Source of the DNA: Nonomuraea harbinensis
Lineage (GTDB): Bacteria; Actinomycetota; Actinomycetes; Streptosporangiales; Streptosporangiaceae
Length of the DNA: 64,000 nt
Direction of reading: 5' to 3'
Assembly: GCF_019396385.1 (NCBI RefSeq)
Contig: NZ_JAHKRN010000015.1
Span: 110,679 to 174,678 of the forward strand
Numbering within the stretch: the stretch's first letter is position 1; the number at the start of each line of letters is the position of its first letter. Shown here one piece after another: positions 1-7,490 of this stretch. The translations under genes and the position numbers were made by a program. A model generated the notes under the pieces. The model made no database searches and was not told the origin of the DNA. It saw only the letters and a list, made by a program, of their open reading frames with translations.

Positions 1-1008
1 GCCGGTGTGCGGGCCGGAGGAGTCGGACGCGGCGGGGCGCTGTGGCAGCGGGCTCTGGCCCCCGCCCACGGCGGGGAAGGAGCCGGTGGAGCGCTGGTCC
101 CGGCCGACGGCGGGGAAGGAGCCCGTGGAGCGCTGGTCCCGGCCGACGGCGGGGAAGGAGCCCGTGGAGCGCCGGCCCTCGTCCGGGGACGAGCTCTGCG
201 ACCGCTGGGGGTCGCCGGGGAACGAGCCGGGAGCGCGCCGGCTGTCGCCGGGGAAGGACCCGGGGGAGCGCTGCTCCTCGGCCGGAAAGGAGGCTGCCGG
301 ACGCCGGGGTTCGCCGCCCGGCCGCGCGTCGTCGCCCACCCTGGGGAAGGAGCCGGTGTTCCGGCGCTCGTCGGCGGGGGCGGGGAAGGCTCCGGTGTTG
401 CGGCGCTCGTCGGCGCGCTGCGGCAGCGGCTCGCCCTTGGCGGGGCCGCCGTTCGGGCCGGCGAAGGCGCCGGTGCCCTCGAACGCGGCCGCCGGACGCT
501 CGCCCGCGGCGGGGAAGGAACCGGTGCCGGACGCGCCGCGCTGGACCGGCCTGGTGACCTCGGGATGCCCGGCCACGGCTTCCGGCCGGGCCGCCAGCCT
601 GCCGAGCACCTCGCGGAAGACCGTACCCATCACCGTCTCGGGAGTGGACCCCGGCGCCTTCAGGTCGGCCGGCGTCAGGCGGCGCAGTCGGTGCCAGCCG
701 CCCAGGCCCACGATCGCCGTCCGGGCGGGCTCCGGATAGCCCGGCAGCGTCGGATCGATCGGATGCAGCGCCATCGCCGGCAGCACGTCGCCCAGCGGCA
801 GATGATCCCAGCGCGAGGAGGCGAGGAGCGCGAGCCGCTCGCACACCCAGTCGAGACCGGTCGCGGCGAAGGCCCTCTGCAGCGGCATCGACGACCACCA
901 CGCGGACGGCAGGCGCGGATCGGACAGCGCCTCCGCGACCTGTTGCGGCCGACTCCAGCGCAGGGCAGGGACCAGGTCGCTCAGGCAGATCGATGACTCG
1001 ACGTCCAT
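1..1008 (-). CDS. Hypothetical protein with C-terminal GSFP repeats (3' end beyond left edge)
   Basis: The reading frame is open from an ATG at 1008 to the window edge (336 codons, no stop), so the C-terminus is missing. An AAGG ribosome site lies about 9 nt before the start. Residues 1-150 look like a compact folded domain rich in Leu, Trp and Arg that I do not recognise. From about residue 160 the protein becomes low-complexity, with about eleven degenerate copies of a (T/P)G(S/A)FP unit. The last copies are near-perfect 13-residue repeats (RSTGSFPAVGRDQ). The composition suggests a disordered repeat tail. Plus-strand open frames here are antisense shadows of the repeats. Function unknown. 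Confidence 0.75.
   Translation of the reverse strand, partial: MDVESSICLSDLVPALRWSRPQQVAEALSDPRLPSAWWSSMPLQRAFAATGLDWVCERLALLASSRWDHLPLGDVLPAMALHPIDPTLPGYPEPARTAIVGLGGWHRLRRLTPADLKAPGSTPETVMGTVFREVLGRLAARPEAVAGHPEVTRPVQRGASGTGSFPAAGERPAAAFEGTGAFAGPNGGPAKGEPLPQRADERRNTGAFPAPADERRNTGSFPRVGDDARPGGEPRRPAASFPAEEQRSPGSFPGDSRRAPGSFPGDPQRSQSSSPDEGRRSTGSFPAVGRDQRSTGSFPAVGRDQRSTGSFPAVGGGQSPLPQRPAASDSSGPHTG
67..172. repeat. 39-bp tandem repeat encoding RSTGSFPAVGRDQ
   Basis: Nearly identical 39-bp units run head to tail here inside the minus-strand gene at 1-1008. More degenerate copies with the same GSFP core continue to about 525. The period is a multiple of three, so copy-number change would keep the frame open. 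Confidence 0.8.
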
Positions 1009-1080
1009 CGGCGGGACCTTATCCTCCCCAGTGTGCCGCGATACGCATGTGACTGATGGTGCAGCCTACGCGGCAAGCTA

Positions 1081-2022
1081 TCAATCGGTGTGAATAGGGT
1101 AAAGACGCTTCATGTCCAAACCGTACCGTGGACGACCCCCCACGAGGGCCACACACTCGGCACCCGCACGGCAACCTGACTCCAGAGCCTCCCTCTCGCC
1201 CGCCCCCGACAGGGCGGCGGCGAGGTAGCCGGCGGCGAACGCGTCACCCGCTCCCGTCGAGTCCACGGCCTCCGCGGGCACCGCGTCCGCCTTCGCCACG
1301 ACCTGCCCGCCTACCGCCACGAGACCGCCCTGGGGCCCCAGCTTCACGACCGCTGTCCCGTAATGCTCGCTGAGGGTCTCGGCCGCCCGCTCGGGCGTGG
1401 TGGCGCCGCTGAGAAGGAGAGCTTCGTCACGATTGGGAAAGATCAATCCGGCGAGCGCCGTCTCGCCGAGGAACCGCGTCACGCCGAACTCGGCGAGCGG
1501 GCCCGTCGAGGCCGGGTCGACGCTGATCGAGGCCCCGGCACCGGTCGCCTTCGCCATGGCCAGCCTGCTCAGGGCCAGGCCGGGATCGCTGAACAGGGTG
1601 TAACCGGAGACGTGCAGGTGCGTCACGCCGTCGAGGAGCGCGTCGTCCCAGTCGAGGGGGGAGATCAGCTCGCCGGCGCCCCGGTTCGTCAGCATGGAGC
1701 GCTCGCCGGTGCTGTCGACCATCGAGATGACCACGGCGGTCGGGTTGGCGGCGTCGATCCGGATGTGCGGGCGCACCCCGGTCTTGGTCAGCTCGGCGAT
1801 GTGCCACTCGCTGCTGTCGTATCCGCAGCGGGCCAGCAGGTTCGCGTCGGCGCCCAGGAAGGCCGCCCACGCGGCGGTGTTCGCGCCGGAGCCGCCGGGG
1901 CGCAGCGCGATGTCGGCGGCGATGTCGGAAGGGATGTCGGGGCCCGACATGACCGGAGCGCCGTGCATGGCCACCACGTCGGTGACCACGTCGCCGATGA
2001 CCAGCAGGCCCTGGCCGTTCAC
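1081..2022 (-). CDS. psuK: PfkB-family carbohydrate kinase, probable pseudouridine kinase
   Basis: This 313-residue cytosolic kinase probably phosphorylates pseudouridine to pseudouridine 5'-phosphate, the substrate of the psuG product encoded just upstream. Seen in the sequence: an N-terminal substrate-binding GGSGANTA segment (about residue 45), a NRDEA segment (about residue 195), and the C-terminal PfkB signature DSTGAGDAFAAGYL with the catalytic Asp (about residue 257). The GTG start at 2022 overlaps the psuG stop by 4 bp (GTGA), which indicates translational coupling. Length is normal for the family. Ribokinase-type specificity for another sugar cannot be excluded from sequence alone, but the psuG linkage makes pseudouridine the best guess. 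Confidence 0.85.
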   Translation of the reverse strand: MNGQGLLVIGDVVTDVVAMHGAPVMSGPDIPSDIAADIALRPGGSGANTAAWAAFLGADANLLARCGYDSSEWHIAELTKTGVRPHIRIDAANPTAVVISMVDSTGERSMLTNRGAGELISPLDWDDALLDGVTHLHVSGYTLFSDPGLALSRLAMAKATGAGASISVDPASTGPLAEFGVTRFLGETALAGLIFPNRDEALLLSGATTPERAAETLSEHYGTAVVKLGPQGGLVAVGGQVVAKADAVPAEAVDSTGAGDAFAAGYLAAALSGAGEREALESGCRAGAECVALVGGRPRYGLDMKRLYPIHTD

Positions 2023-2945
2023 GATCGTGACCAGGCCAGCGCGATACGGGCCGCGAGCGCGACGTTGCCGCGGACCGCGGCCAGGTTGGCCTCCAGGGAG
2101 GCCCCGCCGGTGCCGCGCACCAGGTAGCCCAGCAGGAACGGGGTGATCGCCTGGCCGGTGACGCCCTCGCGCTCGGCGGTGGCCAGGGCCTCGGCGAGCA
2201 CGCGGTCGTGCAGCGCCGGGTCGAGCTGCTGGTCCTCCGGGATCGGGTTGGCCACGATCAGCGCCGTCTCCTGGCCGCCGAACGCGTCCTGGCCGCGCAT
2301 GACCGCGGCCGCCTCCTCGGGCATCTCGATCCGCCACTCCACGGGACGGCCGGAGGAACGCAGGTAGAAGCCGGGGAACTCGTCGGTCCGGTAGCCGGCC
2401 ACGGTCACGCCGCGCGTCTCCAGGCGCTGCAGCGTGGCGGGCACGTCCAGGATGGACTTGACGCCCGCGCACACCACGGTGACGCGGGTCCTGGACAGCG
2501 TGTCCAGGTCGGCGGACTCGTCCTGGTCGTCCGTCCAGCCGCGGTGCACGCCGCCCAGGCCGCCGGTGGCGAACAGGCGGATGCCCGCCCGGGCCGCCAG
2601 GAACGACGTCGCCGCCACCGTGGTCGCGCCGCTCACCTTCAGCGCGGCGGCGAGCGGGAGGTCGCGCTGGCTCAGCTTGCGCAGCCCCGGCTCCATCGCG
2701 ACGCGCTCCAGCGAGGCCTCGTCCAGGCCGATCCTGGCCACTCCGTCCAGCACCGCGATCGTGGCGGGGACCGCGCCTTCGCGCCGTACGATCTCCTCCA
2801 GCTCGCGCGCGACCTCGAGGTTGCGGGGCCGGGGCAGGCCGTGCGAGATGATCGTGGACTCCAGCGCGACGACCGGTGCGCCCGAGTCGAGAGCCTCGGC
2901 GACCTCGTCGGACGGCTGGAGAAGGGAGTCGGTGGTGCGGCGCAT
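2019..2945 (-). CDS. psuG: Pseudouridine-5'-phosphate glycosidase
   Basis: The 308-residue enzyme reversibly cleaves the C-C glycosidic bond of pseudouridine 5'-phosphate to uracil and ribose 5-phosphate. Family landmarks visible are ALESTIISHGLPRP near residue 30, the FATGGLGGVHRG segment, the AGVKSILD lysine segment and GYRTDEFPGFY. The start at 2945 is set by an AAGGAGT ribosome site about 10 nt upstream; longer in-frame extensions run into the non-coding 2946-3103 gap. It forms an operon with psuK. Together they salvage uracil and ribose phosphate from RNA-derived pseudouridine. Confidence 0.93.
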   Translation of the reverse strand: MRRTTDSLLQPSDEVAEALDSGAPVVALESTIISHGLPRPRNLEVARELEEIVRREGAVPATIAVLDGVARIGLDEASLERVAMEPGLRKLSQRDLPLAAALKVSGATTVAATSFLAARAGIRLFATGGLGGVHRGWTDDQDESADLDTLSRTRVTVVCAGVKSILDVPATLQRLETRGVTVAGYRTDEFPGFYLRSSGRPVEWRIEMPEEAAAVMRGQDAFGGQETALIVANPIPEDQQLDPALHDRVLAEALATAEREGVTGQAITPFLLGYLVRGTGGASLEANLAAVRGNVALAARIALAWSRS

Positions 2946-3103
2946 GTGTGTTTCGTACTCCTTGAGTGGTCTTGTGGCGCATTGTCGGAACGGAGTGTTT
3001 CGAGGAATTTGTTCCGAACCGAGCAGCGTACGGGGGGACCGCGTCCGCGTCCACCCGTGCTCACCCGGACGGCGGCACCCCCGCGCCGCCGTCCGCCCGG
3101 GGA

Positions 3104-4228
3104 TCACACGAGCAGCAGCACACCCGCGAGCGACACCCCGCCGACGAGCCCGGTGGCGATCCCGCCGAGCAGCACGGTCCGCCCTCCGCGCAGCAGTCTC
3201 CGCACGTCGATCCCGGTGCCGAGGCCGAACATCGCGGCAGCCAACAGGATATTCGCCGCCTGCCCCGCCACCGCGACGACCCCGTCCGGCACCATCCCCG
3301 TGCCGCGCACGCATGCCATGACGACGAACCCGGCCACGAACAGCGGCACCCCGGCCACCCGCCCCGCCTTCCCGCGCGGTGCCCGTGCGGGACGAACCGG
3401 TGGATCCGCGGGCAGGCCCGCCCGTCCGGCATGCGCGTCCTGGAGCCGCCTCCCGGGCGTGGCGTGAGACCCCGTGTACGAGACGAGGGCGACCAGGGGA
3501 GCCAGGAGGAGGACCCGGCCGAGCTTGACCGTCACGGCCGTCGTCAGGACGCCCGTGGCGGCCCCGATGGCCGCCACCTGGGCCACCTCGTGAACGGCCG
3601 CGCCCGTCCAGACGGCGAGCTGCGAGGGGGAGAGACCGAGCCAGGAGGCGGCGAGGGGGATCGCGAGCAGGGCGCCCGTGCCGTACAGGACCACCACCGC
3701 CAGGGCGGCGGCCGCCTCGTCGTCCTCGGTGCCCGCGCTGTCGTGCATGGCCGCGATCGCCGCCGCCCCGCAGACGGCCACCCCCGTCGCCACCAGCAGC
3801 GAGGCGCCCGGCGGGACGCCGAGCCTGCGGCCGGCCACCGGCGTCACCGCGAACGTCACCCCGGTGGCCACCACCACGACCACCACCGTCTGCCAGCCCA
3901 GCCCCAGGATCTGCGGCACCGAGACCTGCAGCCCGAGCAGCACCACCGCCGCCCGCAGCACCGGCCTCGACACGAACCGCAGCCCCGGCAGCAGCCGCCG
4001 GCGGGCACCCCCGAAGCCCGCCAGCGCCGCCCCCAGCACCACCGCGACCACCGCCGCGCTCACCGCGGGCACCGCCGCGTTCACCGCCAGCGCGCCCCCC
4101 AGCGCGGCAGCCGACACGAGCACCCCGGGCAGCAGGGCGGGCAGGGACCGGAGAGCAGGCAGGGGCACGGCATCCAGTCTTCGGCGGGACCGGGAACGCC
4201 GGTAGCCGCTCGCCGGATGGCAGGTCAT
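3104..4228 (-). CDS. YeiH/YeiB-type putative sulfate exporter family membrane protein (UPF0324)
   Basis: A polytopic membrane protein with about ten hydrophobic segments. It has the family's glycine-rich pattern (for example VAVCGAAAIAAMHDSA and the TGAAVHEVAQVAAIGAA segment near two-thirds of the length). UPF0324 members are annotated as putative sulfate or anion exporters; the real substrate here is unknown. The gene is divergent from a LysR regulator, the same arrangement as yeiE/yeiH in enterobacteria. ATG at 4228 lies within a palindrome shared with the LysR start. A GTG at 4168 is an alternative start that would remove an Arg-rich 20-residue leader. I see no good ribosome site for either. 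Confidence 0.82.
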   Translation of the reverse strand: MTCHPASGYRRSRSRRRLDAVPLPALRSLPALLPGVLVSAAALGGALAVNAAVPAVSAAVVAVVLGAALAGFGGARRRLLPGLRFVSRPVLRAAVVLLGLQVSVPQILGLGWQTVVVVVVATGVTFAVTPVAGRRLGVPPGASLLVATGVAVCGAAAIAAMHDSAGTEDDEAAAALAVVVLYGTGALLAIPLAASWLGLSPSQLAVWTGAAVHEVAQVAAIGAATGVLTTAVTVKLGRVLLLAPLVALVSYTGSHATPGRRLQDAHAGRAGLPADPPVRPARAPRGKAGRVAGVPLFVAGFVVMACVRGTGMVPDGVVAVAGQAANILLAAAMFGLGTGIDVRRLLRGGRTVLLGGIATGLVGGVSLAGVLLLV

Positions 4229-4242
4229 AGCCTGGGGCTATG
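4226..4242. promoter_or_regulatory. Perfect palindrome covering both divergent start codons; LysR T-N11-A box
   Basis: CATAGCC-TGG-GGCTATG is a perfect inverted repeat with 7-bp arms. It contains T-N11-A (4228 to 4240), the general LysR-type recognition pattern. Its two ends are the ATG of the LysR gene (4240) and the ATG of the exporter gene (4228, minus strand). It also contains TAGCCT at 4228-4233, a possible -10 for a leaderless lysR transcript. Most likely the operator of the flanking regulator. Confidence 0.65.
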
Positions 4243-5133
4243 AGTGAATTGCCCGATCTCGTCTCGCTCAAGCTGCTGGTCGACGTCGGCGAGCTGGGCA
4301 GCCTCGGGCAGGCGGCCAGGGCGGCCGGGATCGCGCAGCCGTCGGCCAGCAAGCGCATCGCCCGGCTCGAACGCCGCCTCGGCCTCCCCCTGCTGGAGCG
4401 CACCCCGCGCGGGTCGGCGCTCACCGGCGAAGGGAAGATCGTGGCCGGCTGGGCCGCGCAGGTCGTCGGCGCCGCCCAGGAGCTCGTGCGCGCCGCCGAG
4501 GCCGTCCGGCGCGGCGGGGCCGGGCACCTCAGGGTCGCGGCGAGCATGACCGTGGCCGAGTACCTGCTGCCGCGCTGGCTGGGCGAGCTGCAGAGCCGGG
4601 AGCCGGACGTCGAGGCCGGGCTGGACGTGATGAACTCCGCCGACGTGGCGGCCCGGGTGCTGGCCGGGGAGGTGGAGCTCGGGTTCGTGGAAGGGCCGGC
4701 CGTGCCGGACGGGCTGGCCGAGCGGGTGGTGGGCGGCGACCGGCTGGTGGTCGTGGTCGCGCCCGGCCATCCGTGGGCGCGCCGCCGCACCCTCCTGCGA
4801 GGTCCCGAGCTGGCCGCCACCCCGCTGGTGGTACGGGAGCGCGGGTCGGGCACCAGGGAGACGCTGGACGTGGTGTTCAGCGCGCTGCACCGGGCCAGGC
4901 CGAGGCTGGAGCTGGGGTCCAACGCGGCGGTCAAGGGCGCCGCCCAGGCGGGGGTGGCCCCCGCGGTGCTCAGCGCCTACGCGGTGGAGGCGGAGCTGAC
5001 CACCGGGCGGCTGGTCGAGGTGCCGCTCTACGGGCTGGACCTGGCACGCACCCTGCGGGCCGTCTGGCGCAGGGGCCGCCCCCTCACCGGCTCCGCCGCC
5101 ACTCTCCTCTCCATCGCCGCCCGCCCGGCCTGA
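4240..5133 (+). CDS. LysR-family transcriptional regulator
   Basis: A 297-residue regulator. An N-terminal winged HTH (residues 5-64, with LGQAARAAGIAQPSASKRI as the recognition region) is followed by a periplasmic-binding-like effector domain (about residues 90-290). Length is typical. It diverges from the YeiH-type exporter gene with the starts only 11 nt apart, so it most likely controls that gene and itself through the palindrome at 4226-4242. The effector is unknown. The start coincides with the right arm of the palindrome. TAGCCT 6 nt upstream suggests leaderless transcription. Confidence 0.9.
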   Translation: MSELPDLVSLKLLVDVGELGSLGQAARAAGIAQPSASKRIARLERRLGLPLLERTPRGSALTGEGKIVAGWAAQVVGAAQELVRAAEAVRRGGAGHLRVAASMTVAEYLLPRWLGELQSREPDVEAGLDVMNSADVAARVLAGEVELGFVEGPAVPDGLAERVVGGDRLVVVVAPGHPWARRRTLLRGPELAATPLVVRERGSGTRETLDVVFSALHRARPRLELGSNAAVKGAAQAGVAPAVLSAYAVEAELTTGRLVEVPLYGLDLARTLRAVWRRGRPLTGSAATLLSIAARPA

Positions 5134-5144
5134 CGGAAGAGCGG

Positions 5145-5168
5145 CCCGGGCCCGATGGCGGGGCCGGG
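5145..5168. terminator. GC-rich hairpin after the LysR gene
   Basis: CCCGGGCCCG - ATGG - CGGGGCCGGG forms a 10-bp stem with one mismatch 12 nt past the lysR stop. There is no U-tract, as is common in actinomycetes. It could alternatively be part of the next gene's promoter region. Confidence 0.4.
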
Positions 5169-5179
5169 ATCGGAGGTCC

Positions 5180-5185
5180 TAGAGT
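5180..5185 (+). promoter_or_regulatory. -10 element TAGAGT of a leaderless promoter
   Basis: TAGAGT ends 7 nt before the ATG at 5193, and no ribosome site precedes that ATG. This fits a transcript starting at or next to the start codon and decides the start of the FAD oxidoreductase. Confidence 0.55.
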
Positions 5186-5192
5186 GCGGAGA

Positions 5193-6746
5193 ATGGGGAC
5201 TTTCGACGTGGTCATCGCCGGAGGCGGGCACAACGGGCTGGTCGCCGCCGCCTATCTCGCCCGGGCCGGGCGGCGGGTGCTGGTGCTGGAACGGCAGGAC
5301 CACACGGGCGGCCTGGCGATCTCGGCCCGGCCGTTCCCGGGCGTGGACGTGCGGCTGTCGCGCTACTCCTATCTGGTCAGCCTGCTGCCGACGAAGATCG
5401 TCAAGGATCTGGGCCTGAAGCTGGAGCTGCGCCGCCGCCGCTACTCCTCGTACACGCCCGTCGGCGACACCGGGCTGCTCGTCGACGGCGAGGACGCGGA
5501 CCGCACCAGGGCCTCGTTCCGGGCCGTCACCGGCGGCGAGGCCGACCACGCCGCCTGGGAGGCGTTCTACGGCATGACCGCGACGGCCGCGCGGGCGCTG
5601 GCGCCGACGCTGCTGGAGCCGCTGCGGCCGGCGGCGGAGGTGGAGAAGCTGGTCGGCGCCGAGGCGTGGCGCGACCTGTTCGCCCGCCCCATCGGCGAGG
5701 CGGTGGACGAGCGGTTCGCCGACGACGTCGTGCGCGGCGTGGTGCTCACCGACGCGCTGATCGGCACGTTCGCCGACCCGGCCACCGACCTGCGGGCCAA
5801 CCGCTGCTTCCTCTACCACGTGATCGGCGACGGCACCGGCGAGTGGAACGTCCCGGTGGGCGGCATGGGCGCCGTCTCCGGCGCGCTGGAGACCGCCGCC
5901 CGCGCGGCCGGCGCGGAGATCAGGACCGGCGCCGAGATCGTCGGCATCGCGCCGTCCGGCGAGGTGACGTTCCGTACGGACGACGGCGAGCACACGGTCA
6001 CCGGCGGGCACGTGCTGGTCAACCTGCCCCCCGCAGTGCTCGACCGGGTGCTCGACCGGGTGCTCGACCGGGTGCTCGACCGGGTGCTCGGCCGGGTGCT
6101 CGGCCGCGCGCCGGGCCTGCCCGAGGGGGCGCAGCTCAAGGTCAACATGGTGCTCTCCCGGCTGCCCCGGCTCAAGGACGCCGGCGTGGACCCGAAGGCG
6201 GCCTTCAGCGGGACGTTCCACATCAACGAGAGCGGCGGCCAGCTCGCCCGCGCCCACGCCCAGGCGGCCGGAGGCGACATCCCGGACCTGCCGCCCGCCG
6301 AGGTCTACTGCCACTCGCTCACCGACCCGTCCATCCTCGGCCCCGGCCTGCGCGGCAAGGCCGAGACGATGACGCTGTTCGGCCTGCACATGCCCGCCCG
6401 CCTGTTCCGCCAGGACCCGGACGGGGCCAGGGAGCGGGCGCTGCGCGCCACCCTCGCCTCGATCGACTCGGTGCTGGCCGAGCCGATCGAGGACTGCCTG
6501 CTGCGCGCCCCCGACGGCACCCCGTGCATCGAGGCCAAGTCCCCCGTCGACCTGGAGAACGAGGCCGGCCTGCCGGGCGGTCACATCTTCCACCGGGACC
6601 TGAGCTGGCCGTACGGGGAGGAAGGCGGCTGGGGCGTCGAGACCGGGCACGAGCGCATCCTGCTGTGCGGGGCCGGCGCCCGGCGCGGCGGCGGGGTGAG
6701 CGGCATCCCCGGCCACAACGCGGCCATGGCGGTCCTGGGGCGCTGA
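5193..6746 (+). CDS. FAD-dependent phytoene-desaturase-like oxidoreductase (PYROXD2 type)
   Basis: A 517-residue flavoprotein with an N-terminal Rossmann dinucleotide-binding motif (VVIAGGGHNGLVAAAYLARAG, then E/R residues of the FAD loop near residue 35). The C-terminal FAD-contact segment GGGVSGIPGHNAA lies at about residue 500. The overall architecture is that of the CrtI/PYROXD2 superfamily. There are no carotenoid genes (crtB, crtE, crtY) nearby, so a carotenoid role is not supported and the substrate is unknown. A 12-bp minisatellite (6036-6107) inserts VLDR x4 and VLGR x2 between the FAD and substrate domains. The start at 5193 is chosen from the TAGAGT leaderless promoter and because the Rossmann motif begins a few residues later. 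Confidence 0.85.
   Translation: MGTFDVVIAGGGHNGLVAAAYLARAGRRVLVLERQDHTGGLAISARPFPGVDVRLSRYSYLVSLLPTKIVKDLGLKLELRRRRYSSYTPVGDTGLLVDGEDADRTRASFRAVTGGEADHAAWEAFYGMTATAARALAPTLLEPLRPAAEVEKLVGAEAWRDLFARPIGEAVDERFADDVVRGVVLTDALIGTFADPATDLRANRCFLYHVIGDGTGEWNVPVGGMGAVSGALETAARAAGAEIRTGAEIVGIAPSGEVTFRTDDGEHTVTGGHVLVNLPPAVLDRVLDRVLDRVLDRVLGRVLGRAPGLPEGAQLKVNMVLSRLPRLKDAGVDPKAAFSGTFHINESGGQLARAHAQAAGGDIPDLPPAEVYCHSLTDPSILGPGLRGKAETMTLFGLHMPARLFRQDPDGARERALRATLASIDSVLAEPIEDCLLRAPDGTPCIEAKSPVDLENEAGLPGGHIFHRDLSWPYGEEGGWGVETGHERILLCGAGARRGGGVSGIPGHNAAMAVLGR
6036..6107. repeat. In-frame 12-bp minisatellite, six copies
   Basis: GTGCTCGACCGG is repeated four times without change, followed by GTGCTCGGCCGG and GTGCTCGGCCGC. 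It encodes VLDR-VLDR-VLDR-VLDR-VLGR-VLGR inside the FAD oxidoreductase gene. The exact DNA identity of the copies suggests recent slippage expansion. Confidence 0.9.
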
Positions 6747-6778
6747 CCTGCCTTCATCGGGTTCTCAGAATGTTCCTC

Positions 6779-6784
6779 TAGCGT
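6779..6784 (+). promoter_or_regulatory. -10 element TAGCGT of a leaderless promoter
   Basis: TAGCGT lies 7 nt upstream of ATG 6792. The alternative GTG at 6783 falls inside this hexamer, so ATG 6792 is preferred as the start of the response regulator. Confidence 0.55.
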
Positions 6785-6791
6785 GGTGCGC

Positions 6792-7490
6792 ATGAACGAG
6801 GCTGCCCGGTTGCTGGTGGTGGACGACGAGCCCGCCTTGCGCGAGGCGTTGCAGTCGAGCCTGGAGTTCGAGGGCTACAAGGTCACCACCGCCGACGACG
6901 GGCAGGAGGCCCTGGACGAGCTGGCCGGCAGCCCGTACGACGCCGTGCTGCTCGACGTCATGATGCCCCGGCTCGACGGGCTGACCGCCTGCCGCCGGCT
7001 GCGGGCCGGCGGCAACCACATCCCCGTGCTCATGCTCACCGCCCGCGACGCCGTCGGCGACCGCGTGTCCGGACTGGACGCGGGCGCCGACGACTACCTG
7101 GTCAAGCCGTTCGAGCTGGACGAGCTGCTGGCCCGGGTGCGCGCGCTGCTCCGGCGCGGCGCGCTCAGCGGCCCGAACGCGCCCGAGGACGCGCTGTCCT
7201 TCGCCGACCTGCGGATGGACCCGGTGACCCGCGAGGTCACCAGGGGAGCGCGGCGGCTCGACCTGACCAGGACCGAGTACCTGCTGATGGAGCTGTTCCT
7301 GACGCACCCGCGCCAGGTGCTGACCCGCGACCAGATCCTGGCCGAGGTGTGGGGGTTCGACTTCGAGCCCACCTCCAACTCGCTCGACGTGTACGTGATG
7401 TACCTGCGGCGCAAGACCGAGGCCGGCGGCGAGCCGCGCGTCATCCAGACCGTGCGCGGCGTCGGCTACGTGCTCAGAGGCTCGCCATGA
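6792..7490 (+). CDS. OmpR-family response regulator (MprA-like)
   Basis: A 232-residue two-component response regulator. The N-terminal receiver domain (residues 5-118) shows the acidic pair DDE, the phospho-acceptor Asp in LLDVMMPRLDG (about residue 53), the Thr in MLTARD and the Lys in LVKPF. The C-terminal winged-helix DNA-binding domain (about residues 135-230) ends in the usual VRGVGYVLRG segment. It is cotranscribed with the sensor kinase: the stop overlaps the kinase ATG (ATGA at 7487-7490). The closest functional model is MprA of mycobacteria, an envelope-stress regulator, but the regulon is unknown. Confidence 0.93.
   Translation: MNEAARLLVVDDEPALREALQSSLEFEGYKVTTADDGQEALDELAGSPYDAVLLDVMMPRLDGLTACRRLRAGGNHIPVLMLTARDAVGDRVSGLDAGADDYLVKPFELDELLARVRALLRRGALSGPNAPEDALSFADLRMDPVTREVTRGARRLDLTRTEYLLMELFLTHPRQVLTRDQILAEVWGFDFEPTSNSLDVYVMYLRRKTEAGGEPRVIQTVRGVGYVLRGSP

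Noticed and set aside
5..996. Three long plus-strand open frames in the first kilobase
   Set aside because: They are antisense to the minus-strand repeat gene. High GC keeps them open, but they show Arg/Gly-rich nonsense composition and no ribosome site.
2019..4934. 971-residue minus-strand open frame suggesting a giant fusion upstream of psuG
   Set aside because: Only its last 308 codons resemble a protein family. The rest lies antisense to, or out of frame with, the LysR and exporter genes. A clear ribosome site marks the psuG start at 2945.
6036..6107. Assembly error or CRISPR-like repeats
   Set aside because: The units are 12 bp, contiguous, have no spacers and keep the reading frame. 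An assembly artefact cannot be excluded without reads, but nothing in the sequence demands it.
5193..6746. Carotenoid biosynthesis cluster
   Set aside because: The FAD enzyme is CrtI-like in fold, but there is no phytoene synthase or cyclase gene nearby and its flanks are regulators.
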